In this document: positions 16,113 to 25,669 of the stretch, piece after piece
How the letters are laid out: every line of letters begins with the position of its first letter
Position numbering within the stretch: position 1 is the first letter of the stretch
Assembly (NCBI GenBank): GCA_947487895.1
Contig: CANKYF010000008.1
Location: 1 to 64,000, forward strand
From: an uncultured Flavobacteriaceae bacterium
GTDB lineage: Bacteria > Bacteroidota > Bacteroidia > Flavobacteriales > Flavobacteriaceae
Direction: 5' to 3'
Length of the DNA stretch: 64,000 bases
The notes under the pieces: generated by a model
What the model was told of the DNA's origin: nothing
Seen by the model: the letters and a program-made list of their open reading frames with translations, nothing else
Databases searched by the model: none
Made by a program: the position numbers and the translations under genes

Positions 16113-16901
16113 CTATTGAAGACTAATTTCTGCTACTTTATTTTCTAAAGAAGCAATGTTGTTTCCTCCTTTAGGTTCAATAGTAATATTTAGTGCTAGA
16201 GCATTTTCAGCATAAGGAATAGACATTAGCTTTCTATCTGCTTCATTTAAAATACCCAAACTTACCATTTTTCCTTGCAATTCAGCCCAAATTTGGTAGC
16301 ATTGTTCTTCTGGTAATTTTGGTAAAGACACCACATCAATCATAGATGTTTTTTCTTTAGGGTTTATGTAAGCTACTGTTTTTAACTCTTTAGCTCTTTC
16401 ATTACCGTTAATGATATATTTTTCTGTTTCAGGGTTATTAAGTTTTATTAACTGGCGCATTACTTCGTTTAAAGCTTTTCTGTTTTCAGCAATATCATCA
16501 CGTAGGTCAAAAATTTCTTCATCTACAACAGCTGTTTCGTTTTGAAGCTTTTGATTTTGACTATAAAAATAGACCGAAGAGACTGCAAAACAGAGCGCAG
16601 CTATACTTGCCGCAATACTAAATTTATACCATTTCTTTTGTGTATTAGAACGAGTCATTTTTATAACTGGTACATCATCTATTTCATCTAAAATATTATC
16701 TAAAACATGTTTAGGTACTTCAATGGCATTACTTTTAGCAACAATTTCTAAGTTATGTTGCAATGTGCTATACGTATTCTGTACTTCCTGATATTTGGCA
16801 ATATAAGTTTCAACCAGTTCTGTTTCACCAGAAGAAGTTTTACCTATTAGATATCTTTCTAAAAGGCCAGAATTTAAGAATGTAGTTATCTTATCATTCA
16901 T
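16113..16901 (-). CDS. RskA-type anti-sigma factor
   Basis: The 262-residue protein has a cytoplasmic N-terminal helical domain (about 1-90), one transmembrane helix (about 92-112), a coiled coil, and a periplasmic RskA-like C-terminal domain (LPKLPEEQCYQIWAELQGKMV and the late ALNITIEPKGG). Such proteins hold their ECF sigma factor at the membrane until a signal releases it, usually by proteolysis. It lies 11 bp downstream of a sigma-factor gene, its evident partner. Confidence 0.92.
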   Translation of the reverse strand: MNDKITTFLNSGLLERYLIGKTSSGETELVETYIAKYQEVQNTYSTLQHNLEIVAKSNAIEVPKHVLDNILDEIDDVPVIKMTRSNTQKKWYKFSIAASIAALCFAVSSVYFYSQNQKLQNETAVVDEEIFDLRDDIAENRKALNEVMRQLIKLNNPETEKYIINGNERAKELKTVAYINPKEKTSMIDVVSLPKLPEEQCYQIWAELQGKMVSLGILNEADRKLMSIPYAENALALNITIEPKGGNNIASLENKVAEISLQ

Positions 16902-16912
16902 GACTTTGTTTT

Positions 16913-17443
16913 TTACGGATTGTAAATCTTTTTCAATTCACGTAATCCAATTTTTAATCTCGATTTAATAGTACCTAGTGGAATATCTAATTCATCACTA
17001 GCTTCTTGTTGCGTCATACCTTCAAAAAATAAGGCATTAATAACAATCTGATATTTTTCATCAAGTGTTTTTAAATGCTTTTTTATATCTAAAACATCTT
17101 GATTTATACTATCAGCTGTAAAAGTATATACGACAGAACTCTCAATTTGGACTTCTTTACCGCTTTTGTTTTTTAAAGATCTTACTTTATCAATAGCAGT
17201 GTTGTAGGCAATTCTATATAGCCAAGTGAATAGTTTTGCCTTAGATGCATCGTATTTTTTTGCGTATCTCCAAATTTTTACAAAACTTTCTTGAAGTACA
17301 TCTTGAGCAGTTTCTTCGTCTGAAATAACTTTTCTAACTACACCATATAAAGCATCTGCATAATTTTCATAAAGTAAAGAAATAGCTTTTTTATCTCCTT
17401 GTTGTAAAAGGCTTACTATTTCTTTTTCTATAGATGTTATCAA
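16913..17443 (-). CDS. ECF sigma factor, partner of the RskA-type anti-sigma
   Basis: The 176-residue protein shows region 2 (VISDEETAQDVLQESFVKIW, about 41-60) and region 4 (FFEGMTQQEASDELDIPLGT, about 139-158, then IKSRLKIGLRELK), as in SigK-like ECF factors. The only plausible start is TTG at 17443, since an in-frame stop precedes it closely and no ATG is in reach. The anti-sigma gene follows after 11 bp, indicating one operon, probably autoregulated as is usual for such pairs. Targets unknown. Confidence 0.92.
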   Translation of the reverse strand: MITSIEKEIVSLLQQGDKKAISLLYENYADALYGVVRKVISDEETAQDVLQESFVKIWRYAKKYDASKAKLFTWLYRIAYNTAIDKVRSLKNKSGKEVQIESSVVYTFTADSINQDVLDIKKHLKTLDEKYQIVINALFFEGMTQQEASDELDIPLGTIKSRLKIGLRELKKIYNP

Positions 17444-17500
17444 GATTAATTAAGTTTTAAGAGATGTATTAATTATCCAAATTTAGAAATTTCTTTGAGA

Positions 17501-18514
17501 TTACAATATGTTTACTTCAGCTTCTATAGAAATATTAAAAAGTCTCAGTACTGTTTTTTGTATTAATTGTGAAAGTTTTAAAATATTTTCTCCTTTTGCA
17601 TTGTTGTAATTAACCAATACCAAAGCTTGATTTTTATGTACACCATAATCACCAAATCGCTTGCCTTTAAAACCAGCTTTTTCAATAAGCCATCCCGCAG
17701 GTACTTTTACTTCTATATCTGAAATTGGGTAGCATGGTATATCTTCAAAATTGTCTTTAAGTTGATTGTATAATTGAACTGAAATGACTGGATTTTTAAA
17801 GAAACTACCACTATTACCTATGTCTTTAGGATTTGGTAATTTACTTTCGCGAATAGCAATTACAGCTTTTGAAACATCTTGAATAGTAGGCGTTTTAATC
17901 CCCATTTTTTCTAATTGAGAAGTAATAGCGCCATAATTGGTATGAAGGGTGTGATTTTGTTTTGTTAGTTTAAACGTAACACTAGTTATAATGAATTTTC
18001 CTTTTTCAGTTTGTTTGAAAATAGAATTACGATATCCAAAATTACATGCTTCTTTTGTAAACGTTTTTAGGGTTCGATTTTCTACAGACATAGCTTCACA
18101 GGATACAAATGTATCTTTTAGCTCTACACCATATGCGCCAATATTTTGAATAGGGGCTGTACCCACATTTCCTGGTATTAGAGACATGTTTTCAACGCCT
18201 CCAAAGTCATTATTAATACACCAAAGTACAAACTCATGCCAGTTTTCACCTGCATTGGCTTTAACTAAGACATAATTATCATCTTCAGAAAATATGTCAA
18301 TACCTTTAATATTAAGGTGAATTACCAATCCATCAAAATCTTTGGTGAGTAACATATTACTACCGCCACCAAGTATCAATTTATTTGGGTAATTTGAAAG
18401 ATTTAAAATTTCCTTTAAATCTGAAATATTAGAAACAGAAACAAAATGTTTAGCTTTTACATCAATACCAAAAGTATTGTATGGTTTTAAAGATATGTTC
18501 TGTTCAATATGCAC
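17501..18514 (-). CDS. murB: UDP-N-acetylenolpyruvoylglucosamine reductase
   Basis: MurB is the FAD enzyme that makes UDP-MurNAc for peptidoglycan. The 337-residue protein has the FAD-binding LILGGGSNMLL, GNVGTAPIQNIGAYGVE, YRNSIFK and the catalytic-serine region GNSGSFFKNP, ending with EAEVNIL. The start is GTG at 18514 (no ATG in range), which overlaps the stop of the aminotransferase by one base, so the genes are coupled. Confidence 0.96.
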   Translation of the reverse strand: MHIEQNISLKPYNTFGIDVKAKHFVSVSNISDLKEILNLSNYPNKLILGGGSNMLLTKDFDGLVIHLNIKGIDIFSEDDNYVLVKANAGENWHEFVLWCINNDFGGVENMSLIPGNVGTAPIQNIGAYGVELKDTFVSCEAMSVENRTLKTFTKEACNFGYRNSIFKQTEKGKFIITSVTFKLTKQNHTLHTNYGAITSQLEKMGIKTPTIQDVSKAVIAIRESKLPNPKDIGNSGSFFKNPVISVQLYNQLKDNFEDIPCYPISDIEVKVPAGWLIEKAGFKGKRFGDYGVHKNQALVLVNYNNAKGENILKLSQLIQKTVLRLFNISIEAEVNIL

Positions 18515-19704
18515 TAGTCTTTATAAACTTTTAATGCTTCTTTTATAATGTTAGCAGCTTTCACTAAGCTTTCGGTATTAAGTACGTAAGCAATTCTTAT
18601 TTGGTTCTTTCCTATGCCCTCAGAAGAATAAAACCCACTTGCAGGAGCTACCATAACCGTTTCATTATCAATATGAAAAGATTCCAAAAGCCATTGTGCA
18701 AAATTATCAGCATCATTAATAGGTAACTCAGCAATGCAATAAAAAGCACCTTTTGGAGTTGCTACTTTAACACCGTTAATTTTATGTAGTTCTGCAATTA
18801 AGGTATTTCTACGCTCAATATATTCATTTTTTACATCTTCAAAATAACTTTGAGGTGTACTTAAAGCAGCTTCACTAGCTATTTGTGCATATGTTGGAGG
18901 ACTTAACCTTGCTTGTGCAAATTTTAAAACTGTTTTTATAATGTTTTGATTTCTTGATACCAAACACCCAACTCTTGCTCCACACATACTGTAACGTTTA
19001 GAAACAGAATCTATCATTATAGTATGCTCATCAAGCCCTTTTAATTCTAAAATTGAGTAATGAGAACTTCCATCATAGGTGAATTCACGATATACTTCAT
19101 CTGAAATTAAGAATAAATCATGACGTTTTACAATAGCTGCCAATTGTTTTATTTCATCTTCAGAATATAAACATCCAGTAGGGTTACCAGGGTTACATAT
19201 CATGATAGCCTTTGTTCTTGTCGTAATGAGTTTTTCAAACTCTTCAATAGCTGGTAATGCAAAATTATCTTCAATTTTAGAGATAATAGGAACAACCTTT
19301 ACGCTGGCCGCAGTAGCAAAAGCAATATAATTAGCATAAAAAGGCTCGCAAATTATTACTTCATCATCAACATCCATAATGCTACCAAAGATAAAAGCAA
19401 TAGCTTCGCTAGCTCCTGTAGTAACAACAATATCTTTATTAGATACATCTATGTTATGGTTACTATAGTAATTGGCTAATTTGTTTCTATAAGTTTCAGA
19501 ACCTTCAGAGCGAGAATAAGAAAGTATTTCAACATTATTTTCTTTAACCGCCTGTAATGCCACCTCAGGAGTTTTAATATCGGGCTGACCAATATTAAGA
19601 TGAAAGATATGCTTACCGTTTTTTACTGCCTGTTCAGCATACGGAACCAATTTCCTTATAGGTGATTCTGGCATTAATTGCCCTTTTTTAGATATTACTG
19701 GCAT
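18514..19704 (-). CDS. Class I/II PLP-dependent aminotransferase (aspartate-aminotransferase-like)
   Basis: The 396-residue protein has NPGNPTG (171-177), SDEVYREF (201-208) and the PLP lysine Lys236 in DSVSKRYSMCGARVG, followed by the C-terminal Arg that binds the substrate carboxylate. It fits the fold-type I subgroup that includes bacterial aspartate aminotransferases, but the amino-acid preference is not readable. It shares an operon with murB (one-base overlap). Confidence 0.92.
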   Translation of the reverse strand: MPVISKKGQLMPESPIRKLVPYAEQAVKNGKHIFHLNIGQPDIKTPEVALQAVKENNVEILSYSRSEGSETYRNKLANYYSNHNIDVSNKDIVVTTGASEAIAFIFGSIMDVDDEVIICEPFYANYIAFATAASVKVVPIISKIEDNFALPAIEEFEKLITTRTKAIMICNPGNPTGCLYSEDEIKQLAAIVKRHDLFLISDEVYREFTYDGSSHYSILELKGLDEHTIMIDSVSKRYSMCGARVGCLVSRNQNIIKTVLKFAQARLSPPTYAQIASEAALSTPQSYFEDVKNEYIERRNTLIAELHKINGVKVATPKGAFYCIAELPINDADNFAQWLLESFHIDNETVMVAPASGFYSSEGIGKNQIRIAYVLNTESLVKAANIIKEALKVYKD

Positions 19705-19826
19705 CTAATTTTAATTTAGTGTGCAAAAATGAGAAAATTATCTTAAAGTTTTTTTAAAAAACATGCTTAAAAACTAGGTGTAATCAAAAGATTTGTATTA
19801 TTGATATTACCGATATGTGCCTTTTA

Positions 19827-21170
19827 ATGAAAAAATATATATTTTTCTTTCTTTTGTTTTTTTGTTCTTTCAGTTTTTTATCTGCACAAAACAAGTTTAT
19901 AATTCAAAATAAAAAACATTCAAATAAGATTAAGTTTAGACTCTTGAACAACTTGATAATTGTACCTGTTGAAGTTAATGGTGTTGAGCTATCTTTTATT
20001 TTGGATACTGGCGTAAGTAAGCCTATAATTTTCAATTTTGTAAGTGCTTCTGATACTTTAAAGATAAAGCATTCTAAAAAACTTTTTATTAGAGGTTTAG
20101 GAGCAGGTGAGCCTATCGAAGCTTCTAGATCTAGAAATAATATTTTTAGAATAGGTGATGCGGTTAAACAAAATCAAGATTTATATGCGGTTTACGGGTT
20201 AGATTTAAATTTAGGGCAAAGGTTAGGGATACCAATTCATGGGCTAATTGGATTAGACTTGTTTAGAGATTTTGTAGTTGAAATTAATTATGGTTCACAA
20301 AATCTCATTCTATATGAAAATGATACTTATAGATATAAGAAATGTAGAAATTGTGAACGATTTGTACTAGAATTTCACAACAACAAACCTTATATAAATG
20401 CACAGATAAATATAACAAACAAAGAAATACCAGTTAAATTATTGATTGATAGTGGGGGGAGTGATAGCTTATGGTTATTTGAAGAAGATTCTTTGGGTAT
20501 AAATTCTGGAGACAAGTATTTTAGAGACTTTTTAGGTCATGGCTTAAGTGGTAGTGTTTATGGAAAACGAGGAAAAGCAAAGTCTTTCTTTTTAAATACT
20601 ATTGAAATTAAAAACCCTAATGTAGCATACCCAGATTCTATGTCAATAGTTTATGCAAAAAAAATAAGAGGTAGAAACGGTAGTTTAGCAGGCAATATTT
20701 TAAAGCGTTTTAATGTAGTCATGGATTATAGAAACTCGTTCATTACACTTAAAAAGAATTCAAATTTTAAAGAACCATTTAGATATAACAAGAGTGGTAT
20801 TGAGTTGGCGCATAGTGGTTCTAGATTGATAAAAATGTACGAACCCGTTAGCTATTCTATGTATGGTTCTGAACACAAAGATTTTAAGGAAGGAGCAAGA
20901 GTTGAGTTTAATAGAAATTATAAGTTAGTTTTAAAGCCAGCCTACCAAATTGTAGAGTTAAGAAAAGGTTCTCCCGCTGAGGAGGCAGGTTTAAAGAAAG
21001 GAGATATTGTTTTAACTGTAAATGGTAAACCTTCGCATGAGTTTACTCTACAGGATATCACTATAATGTTTTATGGTAATGAGAATAAATCTATAAGAAT
21101 GAAAGTAGAACGAAAGGGTGAAGAAGAGATATTAGAGTATTCTTTTAGATTGAAAGATATATTGAAATAA
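19827..21170 (+). CDS. Secreted retropepsin-like aspartyl protease with PDZ domain
   Basis: The 447-residue exported protein has a signal peptide ending at SFLSAQ, then two aspartyl-protease halves with FILDTG (DTG about 60-62 from this start) and LLIDSGGSD (DSG about 208-210). A C-terminal PDZ domain follows (AYQIVELRKGSPAEEAGLKK, then GDIVLTVNGKP). Both catalytic aspartates are in one chain, so it may work as a monomer in the periplasm or outer membrane. An in-frame ATG at 19815 precedes the chosen start, but MKKYIFFF gives a normal signal peptide. Substrates unknown. Confidence 0.9.
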   Translation: MKKYIFFFLLFFCSFSFLSAQNKFIIQNKKHSNKIKFRLLNNLIIVPVEVNGVELSFILDTGVSKPIIFNFVSASDTLKIKHSKKLFIRGLGAGEPIEASRSRNNIFRIGDAVKQNQDLYAVYGLDLNLGQRLGIPIHGLIGLDLFRDFVVEINYGSQNLILYENDTYRYKKCRNCERFVLEFHNNKPYINAQINITNKEIPVKLLIDSGGSDSLWLFEEDSLGINSGDKYFRDFLGHGLSGSVYGKRGKAKSFFLNTIEIKNPNVAYPDSMSIVYAKKIRGRNGSLAGNILKRFNVVMDYRNSFITLKKNSNFKEPFRYNKSGIELAHSGSRLIKMYEPVSYSMYGSEHKDFKEGARVEFNRNYKLVLKPAYQIVELRKGSPAEEAGLKKGDIVLTVNGKPSHEFTLQDITIMFYGNENKSIRMKVERKGEEEILEYSFRLKDILK

Positions 21171-21201
21171 AAAAGGCTTAAACATGTGTTCAAGCCTTTT
21201 T
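21170..21201. terminator. Bidirectional terminator
   Basis: AAAAAGGCTT (21170-21179) pairs with AAGCCTTTTT (21192-21201) between two convergent genes, T-rich on both strands. Confidence 0.85.
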
Positions 21202-21222
21202 CTATTATGATTTCAAGTATTT

Positions 21223-21648
21223 CTACTGTTGTACTACGCTTTTAGTTTTTTTCTCTAAAACATTTTCTTTTGAAGAATCAACTACTAATCCTTTTATTTT
21301 AAGAGCAATAGTTGGTGTTTCAGCATTAGAAATAACTGTAATCGTTTTTCTAATCGGGTTAACTCTATTCGTGTCATATTTTACTTTTATTTCACCAGTT
21401 TTTCCAGGTAAAATAGGATCTTTGGGTTTAGAAGGAATCGTACATCCACAAGATGATTTAACACTACTTATAATAAGAGGAGCATCTCCCGTATTTGTGA
21501 ATTCAAAAACGCGTACGCCATCAGACCCTTTTTCAATAGTTCCGTAATCTATAGTTTCAGCTTTAAACTTGATTTTTGCTTTTTTTTCTTGAGCATTAAT
21601 AGAAAAACTGATTAATCCGATAAATAAAATTGTAATTAACTGTTTCAT
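21223..21648 (-). CDS. DUF1573 secreted protein
   Basis: The 141-residue protein has a signal peptide (MKQLITILFIGLISFSINAQ) and one DUF1573 Ig-like domain with the hallmarks DYGTIEKGSDGVRVFEFTNT and SSCGCTIPSKPKDPILPG. Family members are abundant exported proteins of Bacteroidota, with no established function. The CGC pair may be a metal or disulfide site. Monocistronic, convergent with the aspartyl protease. Confidence 0.9.
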   Translation of the reverse strand: MKQLITILFIGLISFSINAQEKKAKIKFKAETIDYGTIEKGSDGVRVFEFTNTGDAPLIISSVKSSCGCTIPSKPKDPILPGKTGEIKVKYDTNRVNPIRKTITVISNAETPTIALKIKGLVVDSSKENVLEKKTKSVVQQ

Positions 21649-21843
21649 TACTTAATTTTTTAATTCTTTGTAAACATAGGTACTTTTCCTATAATCTGCA
21701 AAAATAACAGATGAAATGCACTTATGTAAATATGTTTGACTTAGTTAAAGGTACGTATAACTTTTACTGCTTTACTTTAAAAAATCGTTAAAATATTAAT
21801 CTTTCAAAAGAACATAATAGTTTCACAGAAAAAGAAATATAAG

Positions 21844-21851
21844 TACTTTTG
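21844..21851 (+). promoter_or_regulatory. -7 box of the valS promoter
   Basis: TACTTTTG matches the Bacteroidota TAnnTTTG box, 31 bp before the valS ATG. A TTG in it is in frame with valS, but its role as promoter box argues against using it as the start. Confidence 0.6.
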
Positions 21852-21881
21852 CAATTTAATAGACAAAAACTATTCCAAAGT

Positions 21882-24536
21882 ATGGAAATCCCTTCAAAAT
21901 ATAATGCTAAAACCGTAGAAGATAAATGGTATGATTACTGGATGAAACACAATTATTTTCATTCAGAACCAGATGAAAGAGAGCCTTATACCATAGTGAT
22001 TCCGCCACCAAACGTTACAGGTGTTTTGCATATGGGACACATGCTTAATAATACCATACAAGATGTGTTAATAAGAAGAGCACGTTTACAAGGTAAAAAT
22101 GCATGTTGGGTACCAGGTACAGACCATGCCTCTATTGCTACAGAGGCAAAGGTAGTTGCTAAGTTAAAAGAGCAGGGGATTGATAAAAACGATCTAACCA
22201 GAGACGAGTTTTTAAAACATGCTTGGGATTGGACACATGAATATGGAGGTGTTATACTAGAACAATTAAAGAAATTAGGTTGTTCATGTGATTGGGAACG
22301 TACTAAGTTCACTATGGATGACGATATGAGTGAAGCGGTTATTAAAGTGTTTGTTGATTTATACAACAAAGGTTTAATTTACCGTGGATATAGAATGGTG
22401 AACTGGGATCCTGAAGCAAAAACCACCTTATCTGACGAGGAAGTAGAATATATTGACAAGCAAGGAAAGTTATACCATATTAATTATCAAATTGAAGGAT
22501 CTGATGAGGTATTAACCATTGCAACTACACGTCCTGAAACTATTTTAGGTGATAGTGCTATATGTATCAACCCTACAGATGACCGTCATTTTAATTTAAA
22601 AGGGAAAAAAGCTATTGTGCCAATTGCTAATAGGGTTGTTCCAATTATTGAAGACGAATATGTAGATGTTGAATTTGGTACAGGTTGTTTAAAAGTAACA
22701 CCTGCGCATGATGAAAATGATAAAGTTTTAGGAGATAAGCATAATCTTGAAGTTATAGACATCTTTAATGAAGATGCCACATTAAATAGTTATGGTTTAC
22801 ATTATGAAGGCAAAGACCGTTTTGAAGTTAGAAAAGCCATAGTTAAGGAACTTGAAGAGCAAGGTTTAATATCTAAAATTGAAGATCATAATAACCGTGT
22901 AGGTATTTCTGAAAGAACCAAAGCCATTATTGAACCAAGGTTATCAGACCAGTGGTTTTTAAAAATGGAAGATTTGGTAAAACCTGCCATAAAGGCGGTT
23001 TTAGGTGAAGATAATGACATTCAATTATTCCCTAAGAAGTTTGAAAATACCTATCGACATTGGATGGAAAACATCCGAGATTGGAATATTTCACGTCAGT
23101 TATTATGGGGGCAACAAATCCCAGCTTATTACTATGGTGATGGAAAAGAAGACTTTGTTGTAGCCGAAAGTATTGAAGAAGCTGTTGAACTGGCGAATAA
23201 AAAACTAAGTGTCACGCTGAGCGCAGTCGAAGCGCCTTTAACAGCAAACGATTTACGTCAGGAATCTGACGCGCTAGATACGTGGTTCTCATCTTGGTTA
23301 TGGCCAATGAGTGTGTTTGATGGTATTAGAAATCCTGAAAACGACAATATAAAATATTATTATCCAACCAACGATTTAGTAACGGGACCAGATATTCTGT
23401 TTTTCTGGGTAGCACGTATGATTATTGCAGGGTATGAGTATAAAGATGAAAAACCATTTAAAAATGTATACTTAACAGGCTTGGTACGTGATAAGCAACG
23501 TCGTAAAATGAGCAAATCATTAGGGAATTCTCCTGATGCTTTAAAACTCATTGAAGAATACGGTGCTGGAGGCGTACGTGTTGGTTTATTATTGAGTGCT
23601 GCTGCAGGTAATGATTTGTTATTTGATGAAGCACTTTGTCAACAAGGAAAAGGTTTAGGTAACAAAATATGGAGTGCGTTTTATTTAACAACACTTTGGG
23701 ACGTATCTGAAACTATAGAACAACCGCAATCTAGTAAAATAGCTTTAGAATGGTATGAAGCTAAATTTCAAAAAACATTAGTAGAAATTGAAGATCATTT
23801 TAGCAAATACCGTTTAAGTGATGCTATAATGACTATTTACAAATTAATTTTTGATGACTATTGTGGTTGGTTATTAGAAATTGTTAAACCACCTTATCAG
23901 CAACCAATAGATATTACTACGTACAATGCTGTTATAAGTTTATTAGAAAATAACTTAAAGATTCTGCATCCATTTATGCCTTTCTTAACGGAAGAAATTT
24001 GGCAATCTATAGCAGAAAGAACATCAGAAGAAGCTTTAATTGTTTCTAAATGGCCAGAGTTAAAACCTGTAAATGAAACTTTAATTACTGAGTTTGATTT
24101 TGCTGCAGACGTTATTTCTGGAATTAGAACCATTAGAAAAGAGAAAAATATTGCCTTTAAAGATGCTATTGCGTTTTCAGTCATTAATAATGAAAACGTT
24201 GCAAATACTTTTGATGAGGTAATTAAAAAACTAGGTAACCTTGAAAATATTGAATATGTTAAAGAAACTATTGATGGGGCTCTAACATACCGTGTAAAAT
24301 CTAACGAATATTTTATACCAATGGTAGGAGCTATTGATGTTGAAGCTGAAATTAAAAAACTAACAGATGAGTTAAATTATACTGAAGGTTTCTTAAAATC
24401 AGTACAAAAGAAGCTCTCTAATGAACGTTTTGTAAACAACGCTCCAGAGCAAGTTGTGACGAGCGAAAAGAAAAAAGAAGCAGATGCTTTGGCTAAAATT
24501 GAAACACTAAAGACTAGTTTAGCGAGTTTGGGGTAG
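21882..24536 (+). CDS. valS: Valyl-tRNA synthetase
   Basis: ValS charges tRNA-Val. From the ATG at 21882 the protein has 884 residues, with class I motifs HMGH (50-53, in PPNVTGVLHMGH) and KMSKS (542-546), an editing domain between them (TTRPETILGD, GTGCLKVTPAHDEND), and the C-terminal coiled coil typical of ValS (about 815-884). Around residues 444-452 (SVTLSAVEA) the DNA is a copy of a dispersed repeat element (23211-23236), so a short peptide has been added in frame just before the conserved LRQESDALDTWFSSWLWP. All catalytic elements are intact and the gene is expected to work. Confidence 0.97.
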   Translation: MEIPSKYNAKTVEDKWYDYWMKHNYFHSEPDEREPYTIVIPPPNVTGVLHMGHMLNNTIQDVLIRRARLQGKNACWVPGTDHASIATEAKVVAKLKEQGIDKNDLTRDEFLKHAWDWTHEYGGVILEQLKKLGCSCDWERTKFTMDDDMSEAVIKVFVDLYNKGLIYRGYRMVNWDPEAKTTLSDEEVEYIDKQGKLYHINYQIEGSDEVLTIATTRPETILGDSAICINPTDDRHFNLKGKKAIVPIANRVVPIIEDEYVDVEFGTGCLKVTPAHDENDKVLGDKHNLEVIDIFNEDATLNSYGLHYEGKDRFEVRKAIVKELEEQGLISKIEDHNNRVGISERTKAIIEPRLSDQWFLKMEDLVKPAIKAVLGEDNDIQLFPKKFENTYRHWMENIRDWNISRQLLWGQQIPAYYYGDGKEDFVVAESIEEAVELANKKLSVTLSAVEAPLTANDLRQESDALDTWFSSWLWPMSVFDGIRNPENDNIKYYYPTNDLVTGPDILFFWVARMIIAGYEYKDEKPFKNVYLTGLVRDKQRRKMSKSLGNSPDALKLIEEYGAGGVRVGLLLSAAAGNDLLFDEALCQQGKGLGNKIWSAFYLTTLWDVSETIEQPQSSKIALEWYEAKFQKTLVEIEDHFSKYRLSDAIMTIYKLIFDDYCGWLLEIVKPPYQQPIDITTYNAVISLLENNLKILHPFMPFLTEEIWQSIAERTSEEALIVSKWPELKPVNETLITEFDFAADVISGIRTIRKEKNIAFKDAIAFSVINNENVANTFDEVIKKLGNLENIEYVKETIDGALTYRVKSNEYFIPMVGAIDVEAEIKKLTDELNYTEGFLKSVQKKLSNERFVNNAPEQVVTSEKKKEADALAKIETLKTSLASLG
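23211..23236 (+). repeat. REP-like element inside valS
   Basis: The sequence GTCACGCTGAGCGCAGTCG followed by AAGCGCC is the same dispersed element found in intergenic sites at 6867, 38514 and 55064. Here it is translated. Confidence 0.75.
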
Positions 24537-24553
24537 GTTTTTTGTTTTGTTTG

Positions 24554-24664
24554 ATGGTATCGACTATCAGTAGTTGCGTGGATAAGAAATTAAATTTAGC
24601 CAAAGAAAACGAACCAGAGGAAATTCCGAAGGAATTTCCAAGTAGCCTAGAATCAAGCAATTAA
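24554..24664 (+). pseudogene. Short lipoprotein-like fragment
   Basis: Just after valS, a plus-strand frame reads FCLMVSTISSCVDKKLNLAK then a Glu/Pro-rich tail and stops after about 36 codons from ATG. ISSC looks like a lipobox, but the hydrophobic part is short and runs back into valS, and the tail ends abruptly. It may be the 5' remnant of a lipoprotein gene or a chance frame. It also contains an inverted repeat GGAAATTCC / GGAATTTCC (24618-24639). Confidence 0.3.
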
Positions 24665-24702
24665 TTATATACTGCTTAAGTTTGCAAACGTTTTGCTTAC
24701 CA

Positions 24703-25613
24703 TTACTTGAGTCGTACTTTATAGTATCTAGAGTTACCATTGATTTTTTCAATATATCCCTCATTTTTTTTGTTTAACCTCAATCTATAGTATTTAGTAA
24801 AGGACTTAGAAGAAGTTGTTATCATACAATATTTGTTGATACTGTTTTCTATGCAAATTTCTGACTGACTTTTGCTCGGGATTATTATATCTAATTTTGA
24901 GTGCTTTTCTAGATTATGCACTTTACCGTTAATAGTAACTAGTATTGCATTCTTGGTTTCATTTTTTGACTCTCTAAACAAAACAATTTTAGCAGAATCT
25001 TTATCGGTATTATTTGGTTGTAGCGAATTTTTTTTAAATTTTCTGGAATTAGAACTGTTAATTAATTTTAAAATTATTGGCAACTCACCTTTTCTTTTAA
25101 TGTTTTCTAAATTTTTAAGAGCTATTTTATCATCAGACAATACTCTTTTTAGAATATCTCGGTTAGAGATAGAATAATGTACTGGACGCAGACCAAAATT
25201 ACTATTTGAAACGCCAGATCTAAAAACTTCTTCAAATAAAGTGTCTTTTTCGACATACCATTCAGCAAAAAGGTGGTCAACTGCATACATTTCACTCCCT
25301 GCACCAATAAAGGAAGTACTATTATTAATTAATAACCCTCTGTACAATTTAATATCCCCTTCTATAATAAGTTCTGCAAATTCTTTTTTGTTTTCATAAA
25401 ACGCATTGTTTTTATAACTGTAAACACCCTTAATTTTATCAAGGTCGATTTCAATATTTTTTTTGAATTAATTAGGTTATATTCAAATTTCCCTTTTAAA
25501 ATAGAAAAAGTTTCAATTAATATAGTGTCATTTTTTTTAGTGACAAAAAAGGACTGTCCATAAATATTTAAGGACATAAAGATAAATGACCATATTGAAA
25601 ATTTTAATCTCAT
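24703..25613 (-). pseudogene. Secreted hypothetical protein broken in an A8 tract
   Basis: Two minus-strand frames together encode one protein of about 303 residues. The first begins at ATG 25613 with a signal peptide (MRLKFSIWSFIFMSLNIYGQ) and runs to 25362 in a nonsense tail. The second carries the rest from IEIDLDKIKGVYSY through to VRLK at 24703. They join at a run of eight A on the coding strand (T8 at 25457-25464); one extra A restores ...NSKKNIEIDLDKIKG. The rest of the second frame is clean for over 200 codons, so the break is recent, phase-variable, or a sequencing error. No domain recognised. Confidence 0.7.
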
Positions 25614-25669
25614 TTTTTTAATGTTTGCTAACAATTCGAAAACGAATTGTTTGAATGATTTATATTCAG

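Noticed and set aside
21849-21881. In-frame TTG start 11 codons upstream of the valS ATG
   Set aside because: The TTG is the end of a good TAnnTTTG promoter box, and MEIPSKY matches the usual ValS start.
24618-24639. GGAAATTCC/GGAATTTCC palindrome as a valS terminator
   Set aside because: No T tract follows on either strand.
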